Made by a program: the position numbers and the translations under genes. A DNA stretch of 37,345 bases from Conidiobolus incongruus B7586 (lineage: Eukaryota; Entomophthoromycota; Entomophthoromycetes; Entomophthorales; Conidiobolaceae): NCBI GenBank assembly GCA_000697335.1, contig JNEM01008000.1, positions 1 through 37,345 on the forward strand, written 5' to 3'. Within the stretch, counting starts at the first letter, position 1. The number at the start of each line of letters is the position of its first letter. Below, piece after piece: positions 1 through 10,832 of this stretch. The notes beneath the pieces are model-generated. The model ran no database searches, was not told where the DNA came from, and was given only the letters and a program-made list of their open reading frames with translations.

Positions 1-3000
1 ATATTATAATAATATATACTATTTAATTATATAACATATGGTTGTAATCATTACAAAATATTTTAATTAATAAACTTTTATTTTATATAATAATAACCTT
101 ATATATATATATAACAAAATTATCAAAGTTTACCTATTAAAAACTTTCATTTATAAACTTATCATCAATGTTCACCAAAATTAAATTATTATAATTATCA
201 TTGTTTTCGCAAGTTAAATATTTTGACTTAAGAGATATTTAAACCTTTTTCAAAAAAGTTAATGGTATAATTTTGAAATCATACTATAACTTTGTAAAAG
301 AGTAACAAATATTAATTTGGAATAATTTGAATTAAAAATTTATAAGATATTGATCATTATAATGATATTCATTTTACTCTAACTATATATATATATATAT
401 ATTAAACTCAAATATAAACTTAGACTTACAAAACTTATAAGACATTTTATTATTAAAACAATATTATTTTCAAAAAGAGAAAATTATATTACCATAAATT
501 TTAAAATTATATTTTTACTTTTTTTAAATATATTTGTTTATTATTTAAAGTATATATATTAATTTATTAAAGCTATTATAATCGGTTTTATTTCTTTATG
601 ATCCTAATATTTTCCATCATTATTAATAAGTATGACTAAAGATCTTTATTTTAATATATTATTTTCTTATATTAAGTATTTTCACTAGTATATAATAACT
701 GAAAATAAATATTCTATTTGAATATTTGATTGCTAAATTTCAATATTATCAGCAACGGTAAACAATGATTAAGAGAATATTATAAAATATTAATATTAAT
801 GGTTTTAGAGTTTGAAATTAAAGTAAATAAATTTACTGATATAAATTTTATATTATCAAATTAATAAATTTGATTCAATTTCCCAGAATTACATTAGTAT
901 ATTATATTGTAGCAATTAAACTTTTAGATCATTATTCAACTAATATTCAAGGAAGAATTATGTGATTTTTTATTTCATATCGTCCATTATAATTTTCACT
1001 TAAAATATAAGTGTTTCATAGGTTATATTCATGGTCAAACTATTAGCCCAAACTACCAATTTTATATCATTAATTTATACGATACTAATATCATAACGAT
1101 CATTTCAGCGATATCTCTATATTGCCCATTAATGTTTATAAAATGACATTATTAAAATCACGCTAAATGTGAAAAAATTAACCATGCCTCTATATTAAAC
1201 AAATATCAAAAGCTTTTGAAAATTGTTAGTGATCATAAAGCCTTACACATCATCTCTAAACCTTAATATTATATTTGACAATTGCTAAAAACTATTTTTT
1301 ATTATTGTATCATTATACAAATCTTTTAATGTTTTAATTTGAGTGAAATATCTACTAAATTTTGAAATTATTATTGTATAATATTCTTAACCAAATATAG
1401 GTCTGTAATTTTATTAATATGTTTCTATAGGAATATTCTATGAATGTAATTAAATAAGAGTCAATAACAATTATTATATAAATAAATGAATAAGAAATTC
1501 TTTAGCTATTGTTGACACATCACTGAGGTATATAAAAATTAATAAATTATAAATTTCAAATATAATGAAATCATTTTTAATAATTTTGTACCACTAAAAC
1601 TTCAAGTTAATTTTAATTACATCAATCAGTAATATTATTGAAGAGATAAGTATTTTATTTGCAAGAGAATAATGGCAATAATAGGAATATTTAAAATATC
1701 TTTAAGTATCTATAACCTTTGAAATAATATTACCCAAGTAATTGACAAATATAAATTTTAAATATCATCTATGTTAAATTGAAACAATTTATTAATTGAT
1801 ATTACTATGTTATAAAAATTCAACATTCTTGTTGACTAATATTTAGATATTAAATTTATCAGATTTAAATATTTAATATGATATCATTATCTATGGTACC
1901 ATTTTTAAAATAACGGAAGAATATATAGCATTCGAATTTAACGATATTACATATCATTCAATGTCCAAAAGTATATTCAATAATAAAAATGATATTAATG
2001 CTACTCGTTATTTGAAAAAATTCAAGAATTGGAAATACAATTAATATAAATATCAAAGGTTAATGAAAATGATAAGGTGAAATATGTTTTGATTTCAAAA
2101 TATCAATTTATTAATACAAGAAACATTATTAACATAGATTAATCTATGAGGAATAATATTATTAACCTTAAATGTTTACTCATAAATTACATTGAATATA
2201 TTAAAGTACCTGAAAAGCTATAAAATTCACAAACTAAAAATTTTATTATGATCTTAAATAATTATAGTTCAACCGCAGATGAAATTGAAAATAATTTGCA
2301 CAAAATTTAAATCATTTACAAATTTTTGAATACCTTATTTATTACTAATCATCAGTATTTAATTTTTTAATATTTACAATATCAATTTTTAATTCAATCA
2401 AAATATATTAAATATTTATGAATAACTTTGTATAATTTCATTACTGTTAAATTTACAATATACAAGAAATTCAATACACGATTATTTATTATCTCATTCA
2501 TTATGCGAATTGTAATTTTTTTATATAATTAAAATAGGAATTATCAAATGAACACAATTTGTAAGTACTTTGTCAAAATTTTGCATTTTTTAAAACGTGA
2601 ATAATATACTATAATATTAAAAAAATATTTCAATTCAATATTCAATTAATAAATCTTCACACATCTTATAAGCACTTGTAATTCAGTAAAAGTTAAACCA
2701 TTTTTGAAAAAATTGGCTTATTTTTGTAAAGTATGCCCATTAAATTTTGAACAGAGCACATTACAAATAAATAAATATATAACATTAGTAATTTTTCAAA
2801 TTATGGAAATTTAAAAAAAATATTGAATCATTCTTGAGAGTATATTAGCTTTAATAAGTGTTCAGAAGTTAGAATGAAAATTCTATATACCAAAAAAAAT
2901 CTCTCTATTTGGTAACTGCAACAAAGAAAAAAGATTTAAAAATATTTAAAAAAAACAAAAGATTGAAATCTAAAAACAAGCTAATTTTTTACTTAAAGTC

Positions 3001-3270
3001 CGATACTTTGATACTAATTTGCACGATATAGAGTTACTGCAATAATGAATTTGTTAAATTTAAAAATAACTGAGAATTTAACATTAAATTAAAGATGATC
3101 AAATTAAGTCTTAAAAAATTAATAAAATCTTGGGAATGTTTTAGGTAGAATTTTGCATGGCCTATTAATTTAAGATAATTAAATTTTTTGAGTTAATATA
3201 AAACTAGTGATAGTGTAAATGAATCATAGGTTGATCAAATTTTTTCAAGTATTTCAATATTTTATAAATT
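1..3270. other. AT-rich gap without recognisable genes
   Basis: This stretch is extremely AT-rich and carries stops in all frames. I see no conserved protein, tRNA or long repeat. A short (AT)n run lies at about 384-402. It may hold 5' exons or the promoter of the small ORF that starts at 3271, but I could not identify any exon with confidence. Confidence 0.6.
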
Positions 3271-3606
3271 ATGAGATTGAATATAATATATTTAATTCAT
3301 ATGATAAAATCACAAAGTTATATTATAAATGGGTCTAATGTGGACGAGTTTAATAATTTGAGCTCGTATTTAAACCATTTAAATTATATGAGTATTGATG
3401 TGAATCAAGTGCTGAATAATGGTACTTTGAAGGATCAGGACTATATTCAATGGTTACAGCTTCAGGAACTTGCGAAGAAGCAACATTTTCAACCGGGGTT
3501 GGGCCTTCTCAGTTCATTACCAGTGGTTGGTAAAATTACGAAGCCGTTGGGTTCGGTTTTGTCTGGATTACCGATTGTTGGAGGGTTACTCCAACAGCTG
3601 CTATAG
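3271..3606 (+). CDS. unrecognised small protein, 111 aa, or last exon of a longer gene
   Basis: I do not recognise this protein. The open frame runs from ATG at 3271 to TAG at 3604-3606. From about 3330 onward the DNA is visibly richer in GC than its surroundings, with codon-like structure. The N-terminus (MRLNIIYLIHMI) could be a weak signal peptide or anchor, but there is no clear cleavage site. The middle is polar and helical (DQDYIQWLQLQELAKKQ). The C-terminal third is hydrophobic and Gly/Pro-rich and repeats one unit twice: LSSLPVVGKI, then LSGLPIVGGL, ending in LLQQLL. Because neighbouring genes are intron-dense, the first roughly 15 codons, which are AT-rich, may be intron and the true start may lie upstream. 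A small secreted or membrane-associated protein is possible. No function is assigned. Confidence 0.45.
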   Translation: MRLNIIYLIHMIKSQSYIINGSNVDEFNNLSSYLNHLNYMSIDVNQVLNNGTLKDQDYIQWLQLQELAKKQHFQPGLGLLSSLPVVGKITKPLGSVLSGLPIVGGLLQQLL

Positions 3607-4011
3607 TTTAAATTGAATGGGCTAATTAATATTTAATATTGTTAGTGCATTTATATTTAACGTGGCTAAAGAGCAATATTTTTGAAAATAAAAATAATAG
3701 ATATAATATTATCACATCTTACTAAATCTATAAATCCAAGTATCACCAAAATAGCCTATCAGTTTTTAAAAGGATCAATCAATTATTATATATGATAACA
3801 GTTAATATCTAGTCAAATTTCAATATTTTTGATAATAGAGCTGAATTAAACCTTTAATATTTATTCAAAATATTTGGAACAAAAATATTGTATAATATAT
3901 TATTAATTAATCCAATACAAAAATATATTCGCAAATATGAGCTAATATATTACTTGTTTCATACTCTATCATTCTATAAACATTTTATTATATTTTTTAT
4001 AAAATCAAAAT

Positions 4012-4045
<34 letters not shown>

Positions 4046-4730
4046 TTGATATTATCATTGACTTCTTACTTAATTTTCATTATATTAAAACAACTTTATT
4101 GTACTCGAATCATTGATTCTTTTTCTAAATATTGCTACTCTGATATTTACCTTTATCATCATTCTACCGGAGATTGGATTGAATCAAATATTATATGTAT
4201 GAATATTGGGAAATTATTTTGAGTGGTATTATTAATTTTACTATAGATTGTATTAATACTACTAACACAAGATCCTAATCTCTCCATTTTATGTTTAAAT
4301 ATTAATATATTAATAATTATAAATTTAATAGGTTTAATACATTTATTAGACTTCAATATTAAATTAATTTTACAAATATATTATCCTTAATTTTAATTCA
4401 TTGAAATGCAAATATTAAAATTTTCAATTGAAAAACATATAAATAATGTTTATTGGATTGAGAATGTAGAGAAATAAGTAAAAATTCAATTAATACAAAT
4501 TTACATATTGAAATTTATATTCAATTCAAATATTAATATCTTTATATATAATATTAACTTAGAAAATACTCAAAAAAAGTATTTTTATTCTGTCAATTTA
4601 TTTTTAAAATTATCATATTTGATTTATTTATATAGAAAAAATTTGAGAAAAAATAAATTAAACTAGATTGTCCTGATTATTATAACTTTCATCAACTGAA
4701 ATAAAATTAACAATTGATGACTATACATAA
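3607..4730. other. AT-rich intergenic region
   Basis: No gene is supported here. It contains the 3' flank of the small ORF, the (TA)n tract at 4015-4044 and the 3' flank of DCTN5. A 65-codon minus-strand frame at 4159-4356 has no recognisable similarity and AT-driven composition. Confidence 0.55.
4015..4044. repeat. (TA)n microsatellite, 15 units
   Basis: This is an uninterrupted TA dinucleotide tract of 30 bases. It is the longest of several in the window; shorter ones lie at about 384-402, 6165-6180 and 19175-19189. It is a plain simple repeat in AT-rich intergenic DNA. Confidence 0.95.
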
Positions 4731-5547
4731 TTAACCCCTTCTAACATATTTCATGTATTGTTCTTTAGATCTTGCTTCAACTACATCAGCGTGAAAATCT
4801 CCCAACTGTCCAATTTGTCTCCCTTATACCAATAATTAATAAAAAAAATAATAAATGATGAAATTAAAAATACCTGGATTTCCAGCGTAAATAGTGTAAG
4901 GAGCTACTACCGTATTGGGAGGGATTACTGTATTATCTTCAATGACGCAACAATCTTTTAGAAATGAAAATCTTCCCTAAACCAATATTAATTCGAAGAT
5001 CGTCAATGTACTGGTGTAATTACTTACAATAACACAATTCTTTCCAATCGTTACGAAACTACCTATCATAGCAGCGGAAATAACGGAGCCTTCGCCAATG
5101 GTCACAAAATCTCCAATTTTAATTTGATAATAGGAGAATATTCTACATATTAGTCAATAATAAATATTATGATATAAGGTAAAAATTACCCTTTATAAAA
5201 CTTGTAAGGAGGTCTCAAAATAATATTCTTATTAAGATAGCAATATCTTCCTAATATAATACTGAGTTTATCTTGACCTTTCTTTTTCAAATCACCCCTT
5301 ATAATGCAACCTCCTTCTATGATGTCCTGAATGATATTAATTCTATTGAACAGCGCATAATTTTAAAGATTAGATTACTTTGCCTCCCAGCATAATATTT
5401 TCAGCTCCGTAAATGTGGCTAGAGTTGTGAACTCGTATTCCTGTAGGCTAAAAAAATATTAATAAGAAATTATCTACTGAATAATAAAGTGATTATTACA
5501 GTTTCTACAACGTCTTCCTTATTATAATAAACTATAGGTAATTCCAT
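4731..5547 (-). CDS. DCTN5: dynactin subunit 5 (p25), left-handed beta-helix protein
   Basis: Six exons join in frame: 5500-5547, 5379-5447, 5190-5326, 5028-5142, 4874-4976 and 4731-4822, giving 187 aa (human p25 is 182 aa). The start [16 protein letters not shown] matches the family start. Hexapeptide-repeat turns follow ([55 protein letters not shown]), ending in YTIYAGNPG. These residues fit dynactin p25 throughout. p25 sits with p27 on the pointed-end complex of dynactin and helps dynein bind cargo such as early endosomes in filamentous fungi. The five introns are 47-52 nt with GTAAT/GTAAG-type donors. The start is the first ATG and aligns with the family N-terminus. The next gene on this strand is uL1m, with a tRNA between them, so the gene is probably transcribed alone. 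Confidence 0.93.
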
Positions 5548-5799
5548 TATTTATATATATTTGTTGTATTAATTATATTAAAGTATTAAAATGAAAGCTT
5601 AATTTTAAAATCACTTAGATTAATTAATTAAATGAATAGTAGTCCTTAAAAACTAATTATTTAATTATAATAATATTGAAAGTAAGAATTATGGGAATTT
5701 ATATTTGAGAAAGAAAAAAATAGTAATTATTTAATTTTTATATAATTTCAAATATAACAAAGATAAAAATATTTTAAAAAATTATTTGAAAAAATTGAT

Positions 5800-5806
5800 A
5801 AAAAAA
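5800..5806 (-). terminator. Pol III T-tract for tRNA-Leu
   Basis: Seven A residues on the plus strand are a T7 run on the minus strand, about 15 nt downstream of the tRNA-Leu 3' end. This is a typical RNA polymerase III stop. Confidence 0.7.
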
Positions 5807-5821
5807 TTCATTTTAGATTGA

Positions 5822-5904
5822 TGACAACGATGAGATTCGAACTCATGCCTCTTACGAGACCGCAACTTGAGTGCGGCGCCTTAGACCAACTCGGCCACAT
5901 TGCC
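5822..5904 (-). tRNA. tRNA-Leu (anticodon CAA)
   Basis: The 83-nt gene folds fully. The acceptor pairs GGCAATG with CGTTGTC, with two G-U pairs, and the discriminator is A. The D arm GCC/GGC and the anticodon stem CCGCA/TGCGG with loop CTCAAGT give anticodon CAA, which reads UUG. The long variable arm is TCTC-GTAA-GAGG and the T arm is ATGAG/CTCAT with loop TTCGAAT. The long variable arm is the class II hallmark. There is no intron, unlike tRNA-Leu(CAA) of budding yeast. Confidence 0.98.
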
Positions 5905-6580
5905 ATATATCAAATCATTATAAATGATACATAATCATTAAATAATTATCTCCCTTTAACCATTTTATTTATTTATATTCTTTATATATAATTTCTCATA
6001 AGTTTTTAATTTTTTTTCATTAACGCTTTATTTTTCTTTTAAACCTTTTTTCTATATTTTATAATATTCTTATTTTTTAATTTTTCATATCAATTTAATA
6101 AACTTATTGTTCTTATATTTTGTCCAATATAAATTATTACTTACTATAGTTATTTTTATATAATTATATATATATATATATTAAACAATGATATGTAATC
6201 ATATTTTAGTATTAAATTTATGATCGCATATTATATATGATTAGAATTCACTTGATAAATTCATTAAGATTAAATGCTATTGATTATTAACTTTAATAAA
6301 TCAGAATAAGATTTTTATATTTGTATTAAACATTATATAACTAATCAATAGGTAGACGATTAAATAATTATATGATAATTACAATTGAATTGATTTTTGA
6401 ACCCCAATAAATTAACTTATTCAATTAAACAAAGAGATGAATTTGAGGACAATATCCAATGAAAAATTAATTCTATCACTATATCAATCAAAATAAAATA
6501 AATAACCAAATGAATTCAACCTATTATAACGCAATAAAATAGATTTCTATATATTAATTGTATATTTAAATAAAAACTTT
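5905..6580. other. AT-rich intergenic region between tRNA-Leu and uL1m
   Basis: This is the 3' flank of uL1m and the upstream flank of the minus-strand tRNA. It contains a short (TA)n at 6165-6180. I see no coding signal. Confidence 0.6.
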
Positions 6581-7580
6581 TTAATCTTCTTCTTCAACAA
6601 CGAAACGGGGGACCAAATCCTGTAAAAGGATAGCTGGAGTTTGAGTAGCTTTGAGGTAGGCCTTTTGGACGAATTGCTCCTTCGTAGAAGGTTGTCCAAT
6701 TTCGTGAATGGTTTTGACAATAGCTAAGGCATTATCAACAAGCTCTTGCTCGGTGAATGTGACCTTGCCGATGGGGCATTTGACAACGCCAAAAGCATCT
6801 GATTTGAAATCGAATTGAGCGTTTGTATCGGCGATGGCCTTAGCAACATCGTCTGTGACATTGCCCTTCTTGACAGTAGGCATAAGACCCATGGGACCTA
6901 AAATACGGGCAATTTTGGCTACGTGTTTCAACATGGCGGTGGTCGTAATGACACGGTCAAATTCCATGGATACACCATCTTGAATCTAATAAAGAAAATA
7001 TGATTAGTAAAAAATGCTTATTAGAAAATATATTAACACTTCAAAGTTACCTGAAGAACCAATTCGGGACCACCGACAATATGAGCGCCAGCAGCTTTAG
7101 CAGCTTCAGCTTGTTTACCCTAAATCATTATATTAAGAATAATTCTAGATAATTCAATAATAAAAATTTACTTCAGCAAACACCAACAATTTAGTCTCCT
7201 GAGCGATAGGTTTAGGTAATAAAGTAGAACCAATCAAAATACGGTTGAAATTTTGTCTATTGAATTGCACAATTAATTCTACTCCTGACCATTCTTTACC
7301 AACTGTAACAGCCTATAAAAATATTTAATATCAAAGAATAACTTAATTGATTTAATAATTACTTTCAACATTCTAGCGGCAGTTTCAATATCAATAGCAA
7401 ATTGAGCTTCCTTATTAACGAAAGGCTTAGGTCCCGATTTTTTGGTCGATGCCGATCTAACTAAAGTATACTAAATACACCTATTAGCATATATCCTAAT
7501 CTTAATGATTGTTGGATTACATTAAAAGTTCTCCTTGTAGAAGCAGTTAAAGAGTTGATGAGGTTAATTTTTAAAAACAT
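6581..7580 (-). CDS. MRPL1: mitochondrial large-subunit ribosomal protein uL1m
   Basis: Five exons join in frame: 7521-7580, 7363-7470, 7172-7312, 7051-7119 and 6581-6985, giving 260 aa. The N-terminus (MFLKINLINSLTASTRRTF) is basic, hydroxylated and free of acidic residues, a typical mitochondrial presequence. The mature part is a bacterial-type L1 fold. Residues equivalent to the L1 core appear (FNRILIGSTLLPKPIAQ, LLVFAEGKQAEAAKAAGA), then the signature ILGPMGLMPTVKKGNVTDDV and CPIGKVTFTEQELVDN. The GPMGLMP form, without eukaryotic uL1 features, places it in mitochondria rather than the cytosol. uL1m forms the mobile L1 stalk that handles E-site tRNA. The C-terminus is acidic (FVVEEED). Introns are 50-65 nt. 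It shares a 473-base divergent upstream region with the WD40 gene. Confidence 0.93.
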
Positions 7581-8053
7581 TTTAAGTTATTATTATTTAA
7601 ATTATATTTAGTATAGGTTAAAATATATGATCAATGTATTTATAATTAATTGTTTTTTAGTTATTATTTTGATTTCATTGATTATTTTTTATAATATAGG
7701 GGAAATAACTATTTAAATGAAATTAATTAAAAAATGGAGTTATGGGATTGGGAATTTCTGTATTGAACTTTGTTATAAATATAATTTCATTTATTTTTTT
7801 TTGAGTATAATTTAAAATCAAATGCTTAATAAAAATTATTTAAATTTCAAGTTAAATGGATTTGATTTGTTATTTAATAATTTTGAACTTTTTTAAATAT
7901 AAATCTGATAAAATCTATCAGAATATAATCTCTGAATACTTAAAATCCCATGAAAATTCACAATCTCATAAATTCAAATAAATTCTACATTTATTGGACT
8001 AGTTTCAAAATTACAAAAATTCAATATTACAAATTAACAATCAAAAATTATTA
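7581..8053. promoter_or_regulatory. divergent promoter region of uL1m and the WD40 gene
   Basis: A 473-base AT-rich spacer separates two divergent start codons, so it should hold both promoters and 5' leaders. I see no recognisable factor-binding motif and no coding potential. The assignment rests on gene layout alone. Confidence 0.4.
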
Positions 8054-9835
8054 ATGAATACTGATACCTACCTCAAATCCATGGGGGTAAACCCCAGTAA
8101 TTCGGATAGTGAATGCATTGAGCGCTTTTTAAAAGAGAATAAGTTATTAAAGGACAAAGTGAACCAACTTGAACAGGAGAATATTAAGTTGAAAAAGAGT
8201 TTATTCGAGTTAGCTATCCAAAGAAACTCCAATAATACTAATACTATCACAGGGACTGGGTTAAGTGCTAGTAATTTACAATTTGGTTCTAATTTGAGTT
8301 TAGACCAATTTTTTCAAGGTAAATACCATATTCAATAGCTGAAATTCGTTTATTAATTGCTATTTAGCTTCTCAGTCTTTCAACCCAATCAATAATTTGA
8401 ATACTACAGCTCATAATAATATTACCAGTTCCAATAATTTAGATTTTAAAAATTTTAATTTTAAAACTAATAATCAAACTTTGAATAAAAAATTTAAATT
8501 GAAACAAAATTTGAAAGTAATTTAAATCAATAATACATTGAAAATTATTACTAATAATTTATTAAGGCTCATACAGGTGCTATCTACAGTGTGAACTACT
8601 CCATTCAAAATAATTTAATAGCGACTGGAGGTCTTGACAAAGCCGTTAAAGTGTGGACATTAAGTGAAGATTTAAATCAATATGAATCACTCTTCAACCT
8701 AAAGGAGCAAAACTCGTCAATATCGCATTTGCACTTCAGCAAACATCATAATTATTTATGCAGTACTAGTTTAGATTATTTGGTAAATTTTTACGATTTG
8801 GAATTGGGACAATTGGTATCGCAGTCCAAGTTAACTAATTGTGGACTTCCACTGTTTAGTACTTTTCATTCGGAAGATGGTAACCGATGCTTTGTGAGCA
8901 CTAGCAGGGGTGAAATTATTGAGAAGGATTTGAGAACTTCAACTCTCATCCCAAGGTTCAAAAGAGGTCCCTTTAAAATTAACAGTTTGATTACAAGACC
9001 AGGATTTGAAGGTCTGCTGTTTGGGAATGAATTGGGTAATTTGGAAATATTGGATTTTAGAATGAGTAAGTGACATTGATTACGTTAGAATATATGTATA
9101 TTAATTAATATATAGACAAATCTATCGAGTTAAATTTGAACTGTGATATATCATCACCCAATGGGCCTCAATCTACTCTTAATGGAATGAACCACTATGG
9201 CAATTTACCTGACAACCCTTTAGTCACACATATGGCATCACCTGTCAATGGTAACTCAGCTCAAATCACACAACCAACTCCAAACTTATTTAATTTTTAG
9301 CGCCAGAAAGTTCCCTGATCGCGATGAATTTCACCAATCACACCAATGTGATTTATGATATAAATTACTGTGGTGATTACGAATCCTTGAATATGAATGA
9401 TTGGAATTTAAATATTGTGCAATCGTATTCTGGCTATGAAAATAGTTATGCTAATATCAGATGTTCTATGCTTATTGACGATTCCGGTAATATTTGTTTT
9501 TTGCTGTATTAATATGAGTATTAATAATTTTTCTTTAGATTGTTGGTTTGTCACAGGCAGTTCCGATGGTATTATCTATCTCAACTGCAGTAAAATTGAT
9601 AAGGTAAATCCACTCAAATTCCATACAATTCAACATAACTAATTATTTATAGATGGCATCCCCTTCTTTAAACGGTCACGGCACCAACGAAATTCTCATT
9701 CAAGAGCAACTCAACCAAAATCTAACGAGAATTTACGATGTTCAATTTAGACCCAACGGCTCGTCCAATGGTCCTCAAGGTATCGAATTCGCTTCGGTAG
9801 GCTGCGATGGGCATTTGAGGATTTGGAATTTGTAA
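8054..9835 (+). CDS. WD40-repeat protein with N-terminal coiled coil, subfamily unknown
   Basis: Seven exons join in frame: 8054-8318, 8368-8516, 8567-9065, 9116-9250, 9301-9486, 9539-9603 and 9653-9835, giving 493 aa. Residues about 20-60 form a charged heptad helix (ENKLLKDKVNQLEQENIKLK). An Asn/Ser-rich linker runs to about residue 137. WD40 blades follow: AHTGAIYSVNYS with GGLDKAVKVWTL, then CSTSLDYLVNFYDL, FVSTSRGEIIEKDLRT, FVTGSSDGIIYL and the last blade FASVGCDGHLRIWNL at the C-terminus. Several blades are degenerate, and one low-complexity insert (about residues 310-350) splits the propeller. I could not place it in a named family. The helix plus beta-propeller suggests a scaffold. 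All six introns are 49-52 nt. The stop faces the GatC stop 69 bases away. Confidence 0.85.
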
Positions 9836-9904
9836 AAAATTTAATAAATTATTGGATATTAATATGTAATATAATTTAATATTTAAAATTTATTCTTTTA
9901 AAAA

Positions 9905-10419
9905 TTATACAGATTTGGTAATAAAGTAATTCTCTCTCCTAATTGGCGCCCTTTCCAAAGCCCAATCCCCATCCCTGTTCACATTCGAAGCATCATCGTC
10001 AATTTTGTCTAAATCTAAAGTCTCAACAACCTCCAATCTGCTTAAAGGTTCAACATCCTTCAAATCCAATTCTTTTACATGGTTCACGAGTTTGATCAAT
10101 TCTTCACATCCCTCCAGCATTTTCTGCTGGTCTTCAGCGGATTTGGGATATTTAAGATAAGATAGCTGGTACCATTTTTGAAGTTGGTTCAAAGTGAATT
10201 TGTCTCTGGCATCTAATGATTCGTCCAATTTTAAATCTTTTATCGACCATGTTCCAACTGAAGGCTATTGAAAATAATTAGTTGATATGAATATATTTTG
10301 AAATTATTAATATAAAATATTACTAATTTATAATCCAAATTGAAAGATTTTTGGTGAAATTGTTTAATCAATTTTAAATTTATAAATTTTTTGAATTTGT
10401 AAAATTTGAGTATTATCAT
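9905..10419 (-). CDS. GATC: glutamyl-tRNA(Gln) amidotransferase subunit C, mitochondrial
   Basis: Two exons (10324-10419 and 9905-10264) join at a 59-nt intron to give 151 aa. The first exon encodes a Lys/Phe-rich leader (MIILKFYKFKKFINLKLI) consistent with mitochondrial import. The second carries the fungal-type entry PSVGTWSIKDLK, the two-helix GatC body (LEGCEELIKLVNHVKELDL) and the conserved VEPLSRLEV segment (compare VEPM/VEPL in other GatC proteins). The tail ALERAPIRRENYFITKSV corresponds to the family's A-P-x-R...YF(V/I) end. GatC stabilises GatA and GatB, which convert Glu-tRNA(Gln) to Gln-tRNA(Gln) for mitochondrial translation. The start is the first ATG; a TTG lies three codons upstream in frame and is not needed. 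GatA and GatB are not in the window. Confidence 0.88.
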
Positions 10420-10832
10420 TTTTGTCAATTATTTATAAATTTTGTTATTATTAATGATTTCTCAGAATTATTGAAATTATAACCTGAACTGAGGTATAAA
10501 TATTATGGGATTGAAGTAAATTTATTGAAATTTCTTCTGATATTTTTCAAATAATAATAACTATTTAAAATTAAAAATATTGATGATGAATTGAAAACTG
10601 TGAAATCATATTATACTTTCCCTTACAAATTTTAAAATGAAATTTTAAGAAAAATTTATTAACAAAAATAATATATAATTGGAATATATATATTGATTTA
10701 AAAATATTGAAATATTTTTATGGTATAGTCATCAATTGTCGAAAGTTATAGATATGTTAGGTTGCGTTGATAATGAATTATGGGGGAGAAAAGATTGTAT
10801 TCACATTAATATTTAAATGAGGAGGATGGATT
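10420..10832. other. intergenic region between GatC and Mss4
   Basis: This is an AT-rich stretch holding the GatC promoter and the Mss4 3' flank. No gene is supported. Confidence 0.6.

Noticed and set aside
4159-4356. Minus-strand ORF of 65 codons
   Set aside because: Composition follows AT content; no conserved motif and no splice partners seen.
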